22,060 nucleotides of DNA from Conidiobolus incongruus B7586 (GCA_000697335.1 JNEM01012312.1:1-22060); one strand, 5' to 3'. Positions 1-13,422 are shown, counted from the stretch's first letter. Notes: generated by a model from the letters alone, not told the origin. Made by a program: numbers and translations.

Positions 1-710
1 TAAACAAAAATAGCATATATTATTATAACTTAATATAATAATTAATATTTGTTTATTATTAAAATATTTATTAAAAAAATTTATAAAAATGGTAAATTTA
101 ATTTAATTTAATTTAATATTTTGATTTATGTTTTAATAAAAGATTATAAAAAAAGATTAAAAATTCTTCAATTATAATTATTTATCATAAAAGTTTAAGT
201 TTCTAGTAATATTTTAGTAAGTTTTATTTAATAATAACTATTTTAGCTTTTTTTTAAGTTTTAGTTAAATTATAAATTATATATTTTATATTTTTATTTA
301 TTAATTTGAGTTTAAACTTTAATATATATATAATACTTATAAAATTAATATTAAAATATTTAAGTAACTTTTTAACTAAAATAAAAAGATATTTTTTGAT
401 ATATTTTTTTACTCTATTAATAATTAAAAAAAATAATAATTAAAGTTAATTTTTTAGATTTTAGTAAGTTTTAAATGATATCTTTTTTAAACTTAAAATA
501 GTTTACTTAATAATAAATAATTAACTTAAATAATACTTTATTATTAAAAGTTATTTATAAATTTTAAATAATTTTAGAGAGTTTATGGTTAAGTTTTATT
601 AATACCAAAATAAAAAACTTTTGATATTTATAATATAGTTTTAATATAATTAAATTAAGCAAATAATTTTAAAAAATTAATTTTTAAATCAAAAAAAATT
701 ATGATATATA
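1..710. other. AT-only intergenic DNA, no gene seen
   Basis: This stretch is almost entirely A and T with very few G or C. No convincing coding frame was found on either strand. A 16-nt sequence (ATTTTAGTAAGTTTTA) occurs directly repeated at about 211 and 458, which is weak evidence in DNA this biased. The composition resembles that of the decayed Tc1 element next to it, so it may be another fully decayed repeat, but nothing identifies one. Confidence 0.6.
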
Positions 711-712
711 TA

Positions 713-918
713 CACTAGCTTATAATAGTAAGTCATAAAATAAAAATTACTTATATATTTACCTATAACTTAAATAATTCTTAACTAAATTAATTTAAAT
801 TAAAGTATATAATTAAAGTATATTACTTAATTATAATAGGTTATATTTAATTATATTTAATATATTTTTGGTTAATATATCAAATCTTAAATTTTAAATA
901 GGGTGAGTTATAAATTTA
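713..918 (+). repeat. Left 206-bp terminal inverted repeat with two DR motifs
   Basis: The outer DR is AGTAAGTCATAAAA at 727-740 and the inner DR is GGTGAGTTATAAATTTA at 902-918. The arm aligns along its length with the reverse complement of 2082-2287, for example TTAATTTAAAT in both. Many differences between the arms are C/T or G/A, such as GCTT here against GCCT and TAAGTC against TGAGTC in the other arm. Confidence 0.88.
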
Positions 919-1085
919 TAGGTTTAAGAGTTAAAAAGATATATAAAACAAAAATTATTTAAATTTTTTTTATTAAATTATATATATTTATACTAATATT
1001 ATTATTGTAAATTATTATTTTAAATAATATTAGTATTAAAATACTTAAATCCCTTTTTAAAAAAATTCACTTATGTATTAATTAA

Positions 1086-2057
1086 CTGTATAGTAAAGAT
1101 AAATCAATTTATAAGATTGTTAGAATTACTAGTGTTAGCTAGTCTATTATAGTTAAAGCTATTAAAAATTATAGTAAGGATATATTTAAATTTAAACTTA
1201 AGTGTGTTAAGATTATAGATAAATATAATAAAAAGTATATTTATAGGTTAGTTAATATAAGTAAATATAATACTATTGTAGAAGTATAAAAAGAATTACA
1301 AAACTATACAAGCATATTAATTAGTAATAATACTATTATATATATTTTATGTTATAATAGATACTATTTATACTTTAAGAAAAAACACCCTTAATTAAAG
1401 AAGTTTTATTATAAAACTAGGTAAGAGTTTAAATATTACTATTAAAGTTAAACTAAAACTAATTAGAGTAAAGTTATTTAGTTTAATGAAATAAAAATAT
1501 ATTTTAGTAAATCTAATAAAAAAGCTAAATATTTTAGAAAAAACAAAAAACTACTTGATAACCATTATGTTATTTTAACTCAAAAATATAATAGTGGGTT
1601 AATTATAATTTAAGGATATATATTATCTTTTAGTATAAAATATCTTTGTAAAGTTGATAGGGGAATTAATATTAAAATATATTGAAATATTCTAAACAAT
1701 GAATTAAAAAAAACTATTGAATAATATAGGTTAAATAAATCAGATGTTATTTTTTAATAAGTTAATACCCTTTGTTATATTATTATTTCTACTACCAAAT
1801 AGTTTAAAAATAATAAAATAATAGTTATAAAGTAGTTTCTTTAATCTTTTAATCTTAATCTAATTAAATACCTTTAAGATTAGTTAAAAAAAGTAGTTAA
1901 AGCTTTCCCACTAGCAAAAAATTTAAATGAGCTTTAAGAATATATTTAAGAAACTTAAAACAAAATTAATCTTTTTTAATATAAAAAGTTAGTTGACTTT
2001 ATACCCTATAAACTTAAAGAAGTTAAAAAAGTAAAAGATAGATATACTAAGTTTTAA
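1086..2057 (+). pseudogene. Tc1-like transposase pseudogene (DD34E)
   Basis: One frame runs through without any apparent indel and aligns with Tc1 transposases. It shows an N-terminal helix-turn-helix stretch (about 1100-1260), then KKFYYKTR, SKVI*FNEIKIYF (first catalytic site, codon 1485), HYVILTQKYNSGLIII*GYI, SDVIF**VNTLC (second site, codon 1761) and NLNLIKYL*DQL-like sequence (third site, codon 1866). The last two sites are 35 codons apart, which gives DD34E. All three catalytic residues are lost: the positions now read N, V and K. About twenty in-frame stops occur, many at expected tryptophan (TGG to TAG/TAA) or glutamine (CAA to TAA) codons. The Met start is not preserved, so the 5' limit is approximate. 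The family's role is cut-and-paste transposition at TA sites; this copy cannot encode an enzyme. Confidence 0.9.
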
Positions 2058-2081
2058 TTTTCTTTCTATAACCAAAATACA

Positions 2082-2287
2082 TAAATTTATAACTCACCTT
2101 AGGTAAAATTTTAACTTTAATATATCAACTAAAATTTAATATATTTAGATCAAATATACTTAATTATAAATAAATAATATAAGTTTATTATATGTTTTGA
2201 TTTAAATTAATATGATTAAAAATTAACAGAGTTATTGATAATAATATATATAATCATAATTTTATGACTCACTTTTGTAGGCTAGTG
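2082..2287 (-). repeat. Right 206-bp terminal inverted repeat with two DR motifs
   Basis: On the minus strand the outer DR reads AGTGAGTCATAAAA (2260-2273) and the inner DR reads GGTGAGTTATAAATTTA (2082-2098). Outer and inner motifs match at about 11 of 13 core positions, and both sit at exactly the same distance from the element end as in the left arm. This arm has kept more G and C than the left one. Confidence 0.88.
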
Positions 2288-2926
2288 TATATATATATAT
2301 ATAATCTAGAACTATATAATTTCTTATTAATTTTACATATATTTATTTATTCAAAGTTAATAATATATTTGAAAAATTAGAAATAAAAAAATTTCCCATT
2401 TTTTAAATTCAAAGTAATATTTCAATATTTAATTATTTATTAAATTCTATTAAATCTTTTATTAATATCTATAAATACATAATATTGATCCAATTATTTT
2501 TATCTTATATCTAGTATATTTATTCAATATTTTTTTGGATATTTTTCAAAATAAAATTAATCATTTTAAAGCTTGAAATATAAATTTTAAATTAAATATT
2601 TTAATTTAATCTGCTTGACACTTTAATTATTTTTTATATTAACTTATTAGACAGATTTAAAAAAATCAAGATATTGATAAAACCTTGTTAATTGATATCC
2701 TTTTTTTATAATAAAATTTCACATTCATAGCATATATTCAAAAATATAAATTTTTAAATATGATAGTATATAGTTTCATGATGGTAGATGGATTGATTTA
2801 ATACTATTCATCATATGATCAGCTTGATCATTTGTAAAATTCATTCAGTTTCAAAATTTTCATTCATACAATAAACTAATGTCATTAATGGATTTAATTA
2901 AATCAATTTATATAAAATACAATATT

Positions 2927-2929
<3 letters not shown>

Positions 2930-2961
<32 letters not shown>
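2930..2961. repeat. (TA)n microsatellite
   Basis: Uninterrupted alternating TA of about 32 nt. A shorter TA tract follows at about 3030-3045. Confidence 0.95.
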
Positions 2962-2965
<4 letters not shown>

Positions 2966-4383
2966 TGTTTTTGTATTTATATTTAATAGATATTCGAAAT
3001 TAAATTTATTGATTTCGATCATAACTTGGATATATATATATATATCATCTAATTGATTTTATAACAAATTACACTACCTTCAATGAAAACAATTTAATAT
3101 TTTAATATAGTCCAAAATTCATGAATTTGGTACCTTTTGTGAATAAAATAGAGTATTAATATTGAATGTTATAATTAAAAATATAGAGTATTGCAAAGAA
3201 TATTAATTTGAATTGATTCAATAAATGTCTAAATAGTCAAAGATTGATAGTATACATAATTTTAATTTCATATTGAAGTTTTTATACCTTAATTTATAAC
3301 AATATTCTTTAAATTTGTTATAAATTAGTTGAAGTAAATTATTATAATTGGGATTAAAAATTGCACCATAATGATTTTGCATGCGGTAGTATTGTGATTT
3401 AAATATTGATAGAATCTAAATTATAATCTATAGCTCTAACCATTAATATAGCAATTTCTTAGCTCCGATTGGGCTCAATTATATTTAAAAATTTAAGCTA
3501 TTAAAATTGCAATAAAATCGAGTGTATTTTGTACCAGCAAATGAATTTGAAAATTTGAAATTTGTTCAAATTATTCAAAATTAGTTAATACAAATAAATC
3601 AAAGTTTTAAATATAAATTTTTCATATTTAAATTCTAAATATAAATTGAATTATTAAACAATTTATTAGTTTTTTTAATTTCAATATTGATTGAACTTGC
3701 TTGATAAGTGTTGTGAAATCAAAGTAAAGCTTGGCAAAATTCTACTTTAAAACCTACCCAACTCATAATAATATTAATAAATATTATATCAATATTTGTA
3801 ATTTAATCATTTGTTAATTCTACTTATTTTAAGCTCGTCTTATACAAAAATAAAATGTACTATAATTTTGATTTATTTTAGATAAGCTTTTTTCATAATC
3901 AAAGACTGTATCTTAATTTATTCACATTTAAATTAAAATATTATTTATTTTGGTTAAATAATTATGAAACATTACTGTAAATTAAAGAAATATTTTTAAA
4001 CTCAAGTTTTTAAGATGATTATATATACAATTTTTGATATATACCCCAATTTAAATTGGTAGGACAATGTTGAAATATAATATTATTTCATATTTCAGAT
4101 AAACTTAAACTGAAAAAAGAATTTGAAATTTTCAAACTAAGTTCATTAAACACATATATATTATTTGAGATAAATTAAAATTGATTATTAATATTTATAG
4201 AGTATCGATGATAATAATGAATAAGGGTACTTCGGATATAAATTTCAGTTAGTATGCATTATTAATCTATTGTAATTAGTTTTTCTTTAACACTTGTCAA
4301 ATACTTGACGATGCTAAAAAAATCTGTAGACGATATCGATTTCAATATTGTTCAATTATGTTGATAAATTAATTAAATTCATA

Positions 4384-4427
4384 ATTGATAGTATAATTAT
4401 CATTATGGATAATATTTTACTATCAAT
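4384..4427. repeat. 44-bp imperfect inverted repeat
   Basis: ATTGATAGTA at 4384 is mirrored by TACTATCAAT ending at 4427, and the match continues imperfectly inwards. It can fold as a hairpin. It lies about 250 nt upstream of the putative hAT relic, and no function is evident. Confidence 0.6.
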
Positions 4428-4676
4428 ATCATAATAGTATATAATATCCATATAATCGTTTTGGGAAATTTAATGAATCATTTTTGTTAAACATCCTTAA
4501 TCTAATAAATAATTAAAATTTTAAACAAATTTCTATTATTTTAGAACTTTCACTAATAACTAAAAAATCTTGATTGTTATAAAATATATAATAATCGTTT
4601 TATAATGATGATTTAAAATTTTTATAAAAATATCATCTTATTCATTGTTAAAAAAATCAATTGTAATAATTTGGAT

Positions 4677-5366
4677 ATTACCACTAATATTTGGTCATGT
4701 GATTTACAATCTTCGATTTCATTGTAAAAGAAACTTCTTTATATATGAAATTACTGAATATTATAATGAATTCATAAACTTAATGGAGTGCGATTTAGGT
4801 TTATAACTTGATGCCTAAATGGTATTTATTTGTTGATAGTGCTCTTTATGGTCACTAAGTTGAAGTGTTTCTTTGATAATTTTATTATATCACTTTAATA
4901 GTGTCAATCCAATAAGAATTTTTATCATATTTATCAATTAAATTTTTAAACTATTCACAGATCCGTTCAATTACAAATCGCTAAAAAATAAACATGTATT
5001 TACTTAATTTGGAATTAACCACTTGTTAAAAGTTTAAATAATAATCTCAAAAATTAAGAAATGGTTAATATTAGTTACCAAGTAAGACCATTTGCTTATA
5101 ATTAAATAGAAGAAGAGTCAAACTTAGCCAATTGTTTCCAATTTCAATATGATAAAATGAGTTTGATATTATATAAAATACCCATCATTAATTTCAGCCT
5201 AAAAACCATTCAACAGAATTTTATGTCCTTCCCAATTATCCCACTAATATTGAATTCAATTCAAGCATTTTGTCCATTAATAAAAGTTATGAATTTTAAG
5301 CGCAGTTTATCAATTTTAAAGAGTAGTCCTATTATTAATATATTTTTTTATTTTTTCCTTCCTTAA
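4677..5366 (+). pseudogene. Possible hAT-family transposase relic
   Basis: Two segments in the same frame resemble hAT transposases. At 4677 the frame reads ITTNIWS, similar to the hAT motif TTDIWTS. At 5157-5366 an uninterrupted 69-codon stretch ends ...KVMNFKRSLSILKSSPIINIFF, which follows the pattern of the hAT C-terminal dimerisation region (...GxxxxxKRxxLxPxxVxxLxF...). Just upstream, NSIQAF fits the hAT motif PSERAF. The stretch between is broken by several stops and is shorter than in intact hAT proteins, so deletion is likely. No zinc-finger BED region, 8-bp target duplications or terminal repeats were recognised. The call rests on motif memory in AT-biased sequence and could be chance. 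A plain unused reading frame is the alternative. Confidence 0.38.
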
Positions 5367-5604
5367 CATTTATTAAATTAAAAATTACTCTTTTATTATT
5401 TAAATATTTCTAACCTTTTTTTTCATTTTACAGAGTTGGTAAAGTTGAATATACAATATTATTATTTAATTGTTAATTAATATTATCACTGTTGATAGTT
5501 AATTCTAGTATTGATATTTTGTTAAACCTCTAATATTAATTATACATCTGGTTTATTCTTATTTATTAAAACTTGAAGCTTTTTTGTTATAAAAAATAAT
5601 TTCA

Positions 5605-8752
<3,148 letters not shown>

Positions 8753-8913
8753 TCCAACTATATCTACTCCCACCTCAAAAACAAAAATTATCCAATTATT
8801 AATAATTAACTTTCATCTTCCCTGCTACACATCTACTCACTTTCACCTATTCATTATCCATCTGCATCTTCAGCCTCAGTTTCAAATGTTTTTAAGCTAA
8901 TTTTTTTATAATA

Positions 8914-8921
<8 letters not shown>

Positions 8922-8944
<23 letters not shown>
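8922..8944. repeat. (TA)n microsatellite
   Basis: About 23 nt of pure alternating AT/TA, roughly 170 nt after the ubiquitin ligase stop codon and probably within or just beyond its 3' UTR. Confidence 0.9.
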
Positions 8945-9100
8945 ATAATTTATATTGAAACCGTTTGTCTAATGTGACTTTTCTCATATTCATATTTACA
9001 AAAAATTGTGTATTATAATTATTAATGATATTATTAAAAATTTGATTAAATTTAAAATTCCAATATAGTATTTTTTTAATTGGTTAATTTATAATAATTT

Positions 9101-9106
9101 TTTATT
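9101..9106 (-). terminator. Possible poly(A) signal of the DUF92 gene
   Basis: AATAAA on the minus strand, 37 nt after the stop codon. The spacing suits a polyadenylation signal, but the hexamer is common by chance in such AT-rich DNA. Confidence 0.35.
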
Positions 9107-9142
9107 ATTAATTAGTATTATTGAATCATAAAAGGTGAGGTT

Positions 9143-10155
9143 TTATGATAATAAACAAACACCGATTAACCCAGTTAAGCATGCTGTAAAGAATGATGAA
9201 ATCAGGTTAATCTAACAAAGATAATTCACATCAGTCATATCGTAATATATTTTTATATTAGGTTAATTACCTGATTGTTGCTTAATACGTCTTTACCAGT
9301 GATATGCTTAGCATCTTTGTGTAATTTGGGGTTATAGTCGGGGATAATTTGATTGAACTTGTTGATATATGTAGCTTGCAAGGTGGCACCAAGATAAGAA
9401 TCAACCTATTATAAATTCAATATTAAATACATTATATTATAATACAGTCAAATTAAGTTACCAATGATCCAAGTAGACCAGCCATCAATCCCAAGCCCAT
9501 CAAACTCCATCTGAAGCGACATACAGGATATTGAATTTTTAATACAAGAGTAGCAGTCAATCCAATCAACTGACCGCCCAAACCTGAGGCGAGAGTTCCA
9601 AGGGTAGATAAACCACCGTTGGTGCCAGGAGGCACCTGTTTCAAAGTAGTGATCAAATAAGGCCAATCGGGACTCAAAACCCCCAACTCACTAGCCCAAG
9701 TATCACCATTACAGCATGCAAAGTGACCAATAATAGCATATAGGTAAAAAGCGGCCTTAGGACTTGTAAATGTGCAGATGTCACCAGATTCCGACAAAGC
9801 TCTCATAGCCAAAATAGAAAACACAGCAGGTGTCAACCCATTACAAAATACTTGTAACCAATTTCGTTGACCTCCAACCTTGTGATCAGCTTCTAAAGAT
9901 TTTTTTACTTCGGATTTGTACTACTATCTGATGAATATAACATATTTCAAATATTTTATTTAAACTTACCTTAGTCAATTTAGAACTTGAAATAAAAAAT
10001 ACGAACAGTGTAAATGTTGCAAATAAATACTGATTAAGGGTGATGGATAGACCTACGGGGATTGCTGCCAAAGCTCCACTCAAGTTTAAACTGCCCTTCT
10101 TAAATCCGTATCCAGCGAGTAATAGGGTTACGATGATTGATAGAATTAGGTTCAT
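9143..10155 (-). CDS. DUF92/TMEM19-family integral membrane protein
   Basis: Four exons on the minus strand give 282 aa: 10155-9970, 9920-9462, 9405-9271 and 9211-9143. Introns are 49, 56 and 59 nt, all GT..AG and all in phase 0. Family hallmarks are GFKKGSLNLSGALAA (residues 17-31), SSKLTK then KVGGQRNWLQVFCNG (about 57-90), ACCNGDTWASELG (130-142), PPGTNGGLSTLGTLAS (159-174), DSYLGATLQ (217-225) and KHITGKDVLSNNQ into the last hydrophobic segment. There are about six membrane segments and no separate targeting peptide is evident. The family includes human TMEM19, of unknown function, and plant VTE6, a phytyl-phosphate kinase. A lipid- or isoprenoid-phosphate kinase role is only inference here. 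Length is somewhat below TMEM19 (336 aa). The start is the ATG opening the first membrane helix. It is convergent with the ubiquitin ligase gene. Confidence 0.92.
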
Positions 10156-11161
10156 TGGTTTAAATTAGGTTTATAATATTTGTTCAAGTTATTTATATTT
10201 TGAGACTGGTTCTTTATATTAGGAATTTGAGTTATATTTAAATCAAATAATTTTAAAAACTTGGTTAATGGGATTTTTTTTGAAATTATATTTTTTTAAT
10301 TAACTTGAATTGGAATTGGACTGAATTGAAATTATATATATATTATAAGGGTTGAAAAATAATAGTTGCTATATTGATAAATATTCGACAATCGAAAATG
10401 AAAATTGATAATATCAATTAAATAATTAGCAATATGTTTAATTAACTCTGTCAAAGTAATTTTTATTTAACAAATTATAGTTTATATAAGTAATAAAAAA
10501 TCAAATATTTTACTCCTTACTTAATTATTATGTTAGTATAGTATAGGAAGCTGATTAAAGGAAATACCAATTTTTTAAAAATGCAAAAACTTCGATCAGG
10601 AAACCTTTATCTAATTTATAACATTTAATATTTGCCAGATAATTTGAAGTTTTTGATAACATAAATTTGATATTCTTAAATTTCCATTTTTATATCTATA
10701 TAATATTTGACAAAAAAAGCAATATATAATGTTTTGTATAATTTAAATACACAAAAATTCAACAAATTGATATCAATGAATCTAACAAAATATATGAAAA
10801 ACAGTATAGCATTATTTGAATATATACAAAAAATTTTGTACATTGACTCAAATTATAATTTCATCTAGATTCATAACTTAAAAAAAATCCAATTTTTAAT
10901 AATAAAAAATTCGATAATTTCATAAGATATCAAAACTACATTCTAAAAATACATTATAATATTATCATGAAATAATAATACCATGTATATAAAATAAAGA
11001 ACTAATTTTGCTTATTTAAAATCTTATAACCAAATAATAGTTTATATGATATATTATTATATAAAGTTTAATAGTAAAATATATAAATTTTTATTAAAAG
11101 TTCAAATTATTCGGAGAAATTAATTATATTTTTTGTAAACTCATCTGACTACAGCTTCATA
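10156..11161. other. Intergenic DNA upstream of DUF92 gene, no gene seen
   Basis: It holds the upstream region of the minus-strand DUF92 gene and then AT-rich DNA running up to the pogo-like relic. No coding frame, RNA gene or repeat was recognised. One TGACTCA heptamer occurs at 10844-10850 with no other support for a regulatory role. Confidence 0.55.
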
Positions 11162-12577
11162 CAGTAATACATTTATATACAATTGTATCACACTGAGATA
11201 ACTTATTTATCATTTGGTTTTGATTAAAAGATTGTATTGCTTGGTTTGTTTGAATATCACTACGAAGGACAGATTTAATTATTGTATTGATTTTACTTCA
11301 TTATCCCATACTTGTTTAGCAAATTTTATACTAGTTAATATACTAATAATTTGATTAGCTAATTTATTCACTTCAATTTTCTTAATTGAATTTTTTTTAA
11401 ATTTTTTTTATAATGAGTTTTGAAATTTTGTATTATACCTAGGTCTAATGGTTGTGTATGCGAGGTTATATTTGGAGGTAAATATAAAATAATTGTATTA
11501 TATAATCTAATATACTGACAAACATCTTCATTTGGGAAATGTCCAGAAAAACTATTAAAAATTAATAACACATTTCAGCCACTTATATGATTTCAAACTC
11601 AGACAGCCATTGTATAAGCACTTTTTTGTCATCCATGCACTTTTGTTAGAATAATATATGGAACCAAGTGTATTTGTATTTTGTTTAAAATAATAGAGAT
11701 TTTCACTTTGTCCTATTATTCCTTATGGGATTTTATCATTCCTATTACCATTAACATACACAATTAGTGTATACCATTGTTCAGAAACTTTTCAACCTTT
11801 ATTAATTTAGTTGAATAAGAATATGGACCCTGATAAAATAGTCAATTTTAATCAATTTTATATTATCAAATTTTAAATTATAATGTTTATAAGTTATATC
11901 ATGCTATTTAATTAATATTGTGCTTGTGCATTATAAAAAGATCCTGTTTCATACCTATTATAAATACCCTTCCAAGGATAATTATTAATAATAAATTAAA
12001 CCTTCAATAATGCTTCACAAAGTACTTTTGAATCAATTAATGCTCTTTCATCTTTCTGATTTAATTTTAAATCTCCTTTTGAAATTACTAAGCAATCTAT
12101 TTGATAACTCAACTCCTGTAAGTTGGTATAACTGTATTAAAAATTAATTCCCTTTTTTCTATTAATAAATCACCAATAATCTTAACAAATATTTCATATT
12201 CACTTATCCTTTGAATTAAACAATTATCTATAATGACTAACATGCTTATTTTCTTCTTTTATGATTTGATTTAATTAGTTATTATTTAAAAAAGATTTCA
12301 AATTTTTCAGTTTCAAATATGGTACTTTAGCTTACACTTAGTTTGTATTTCTTTAGATATTTTCAAAGTTGTTTCTCTTTAATTATTGAGTTAGCTAATT
12401 TTTAGCAGATTTTACATAGATTTTTTTATGTCATAATAGTTAATTTCTTTGATTGAGTATTCATTGTAATTATAATTAAATAAAAATTATTTATAATATA
12501 TTAATTATATATTACCTTATATTATATTTTTGTATTAATAAAATATTTTTCAAATACAAATTCATTAAATACTACTG
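11162..12577 (-). mobile_element. Pogo/Tigger-like DNA transposon relic (ends tentative)
   Basis: The coding remnant 11163-12464 is flanked by a possible short inverted repeat: CAGTAATAC at 11162-11170, preceded by TA (11160-11161), and on the other side the complement of CAGTAGTAT ending at 12577. Eight or nine matching bases in AT-rich DNA are weak evidence, and the expected TA is not present after 12577, so the borders are tentative. The size (about 1.4 kb) suits a minimal element with a single transposase gene. Confidence 0.4.
11163..12464 (-). pseudogene. Pogo/Tigger (CENP-B-like, DDE_1) transposase pseudogene
   Basis: Read on the minus strand from an ATG at 12464 (MNTQSKKLT), the remnant keeps the order of a Tigger-type transposase. 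There is an N-terminal helix-turn-helix region (about 12460-12290) and a CENP-B-type DNA-binding part with ELSNRLLSNFKRRFKIK (about 12110-12060). Then comes YNRYETGSFYNAQAQY (about 11975-11925; intact proteins have MDETGLFY), then SNKSAWMTKK (about 11655-11620). The catalytic core is best kept in the open frame 11571-11368: LLIFNSFSGHF (family LLxDNxxxH, with D now N) and YLPPNITSHTQPLDLGIIQ with its final Asp intact. Several stops and frame changes break it elsewhere. CENP-B and yeast relatives are domesticated members of this family, but the breaks here argue for a dead transposon rather than a host gene. Confidence 0.85.
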
Positions 12578-13221
12578 AGTTTGTATAAATAATTTTTATA
12601 TTATTTTATTTAATATATATTTTTGTAATATTTGATTATATAAAATTTTTAATATATTTACTATTAATTCTCGTATTGTAATTGGTCTATAATTTTACAT
12701 TAATGCACTTTTATGATATATTATATATTTTTGACATATAAATGATTGTATAATATTAGATTTTTTTAAGCTGTTAATGTAATGATATGATTAAAATGAT
12801 TAGATTCATTTCTTATTCAATTATATAGTCTAGTTTCAAAATATTTGATACTTTATTTTTATTCAGCTCAAAATAACTTTTTTCACAATATGATTAATAT
12901 ATATTTCATGATTGGTCAAGCTGTATTTTCAATTGATAATTTTGTATATTAAATATTGATGCTTGTCAATTTGTAAAAATTTGACTTATGGAGAATATTG
13001 TGTAATGAAATTTTAATAATATAATAGTAATTATTACATCATCGTTTCAAATAATTTGAATTATATTCTTGGTAATGTTATATACACGTATTTAATCGAT
13101 AACAAATTCTTTGAAATTTGAGCGATCATAACTTTTTCATGTTTTCTTTTCTAATCTCTTGATATTCCCATCAAATATTCTTTAAATCTTCATTTCCATA
13201 TTAGTATTAGTTTTATTTATC

Positions 13222-13344
13222 CTATTTCAATATCTTGCTAGTGATGGTTCTGAAACGGTAATCCTGTCCATGCATTAATTTTCGCAATTTTTTATTGATC
13301 CACCTAGTATCTTCAGTATGTAAGAGCGTACTATTATGTTTCAT
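13222..13344 (-). other. Short unexplained open frame (40 aa) in a GC-richer island
   Basis: The minus-strand frame opens at ATG 13344 and ends at a TAG at 13222-13224. It encodes 40 residues of balanced composition, including LLHTEDTRWINKKLRKLM, unlike the I/K/N-rich translation of surrounding DNA. I do not recognise the protein. No splice partners were found on either side that extend it. It may be a fragment of a decayed gene or transposon, or chance. Confidence 0.25.
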
Positions 13345-13386
13345 AGATAAAATTTTATTCTTAGCTACTACAATTTAAAAAGAAAT

Positions 13387-13422
13387 GTAAAAAGATTAAT
13401 ATAATCGAAAAAATCTTTTTAC
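13387..13422. repeat. Hairpin with 11-bp perfect arms
   Basis: GTAAAAAGATT at 13387-13397 pairs with AATCTTTTTAC at 13412-13422 across a 14-nt loop. It lies just outside the 13222-13344 island and its function is unknown. Confidence 0.6.

Larger units (their letters stand above)
713..2287 (+). mobile_element. Tc1-like (DD34E) DNA transposon, full length, decayed
   Basis: The 1575-bp element is bounded by CACTAGC at 713 and its complement GCTAGTG ending at 2287. Each end is flanked by TA (711-712 and 2288-2289), the usual Tc1/mariner target duplication. The flanks are themselves TA-rich, so the exact TA is a choice. Both terminal inverted repeats are 206 bp long (713-918 and 2082-2287). Each carries a transposase-binding-like motif at its outer end and a similar one at its inner end, which is the IR/DR layout known from Sleeping Beauty-type Tc1 elements. 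One transposase frame lies between them. The element is inactive because its transposase is full of stops, but it has kept its length and both ends. Base composition is far more AT-rich than any host gene here. Confidence 0.9.
2290..4676. other. Intergenic AT-rich DNA, no gene identified
   Basis: I read both strands for conserved protein motifs, splice-able frames, tRNA B-box-like sequence and terminal repeats and found none I can defend. It holds two pure TA tracts (about 2930-2961 and 3030-3045) and one clear hairpin (4384-4427). Around 3360-3480 the base mix is a little richer in G and C, which could be the remains of an old gene or repeat, but the translations are not recognisable. Confidence 0.55.
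8753..9142. other. Shared 3' region between convergent genes
   Basis: The ligase ends at 8752 (+) and the DUF92 gene at 9143 (-), so this gap holds both 3' untranslated regions and terminators. It contains a (TA)n tract at about 8922-8944 and T- and A-rich runs. No gene is seen. Confidence 0.7.

Noticed and set aside
256-417. Minus-strand run of about 53 codons without a stop in the AT-only region, with KKAKIVIIK resembling a LINE reverse-transcriptase stretch
   Set aside because: The rest of the expected motif (a KPxxxDYxxPKxYRPI-like sequence) does not follow without special pleading, and a run this long is not improbable across six frames of this region.
5157-5366. 69-codon open frame as a small host gene
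   Set aside because: The sequence fits a hAT C-terminal pattern better than any small protein, and its composition is that of surrounding AT-rich DNA. I listed it as part of a possible transposase relic instead.
9143-10155. First impression of a V-ATPase proteolipid subunit on the minus strand
   Set aside because: The NGDTWASELG, PPGTNGG and GGQRNWLQVFCNG motifs are specific to DUF92/TMEM19, and no proteolipid glutamate-bearing helix pattern is present.
11368-11571. Domesticated CENP-B-like host gene
   Set aside because: The catalytic-core frame is open for only 67 codons. The flanking parts of the same protein are broken in several places with no splice sites that would rescue them, so a dead pogo transposase fits better.
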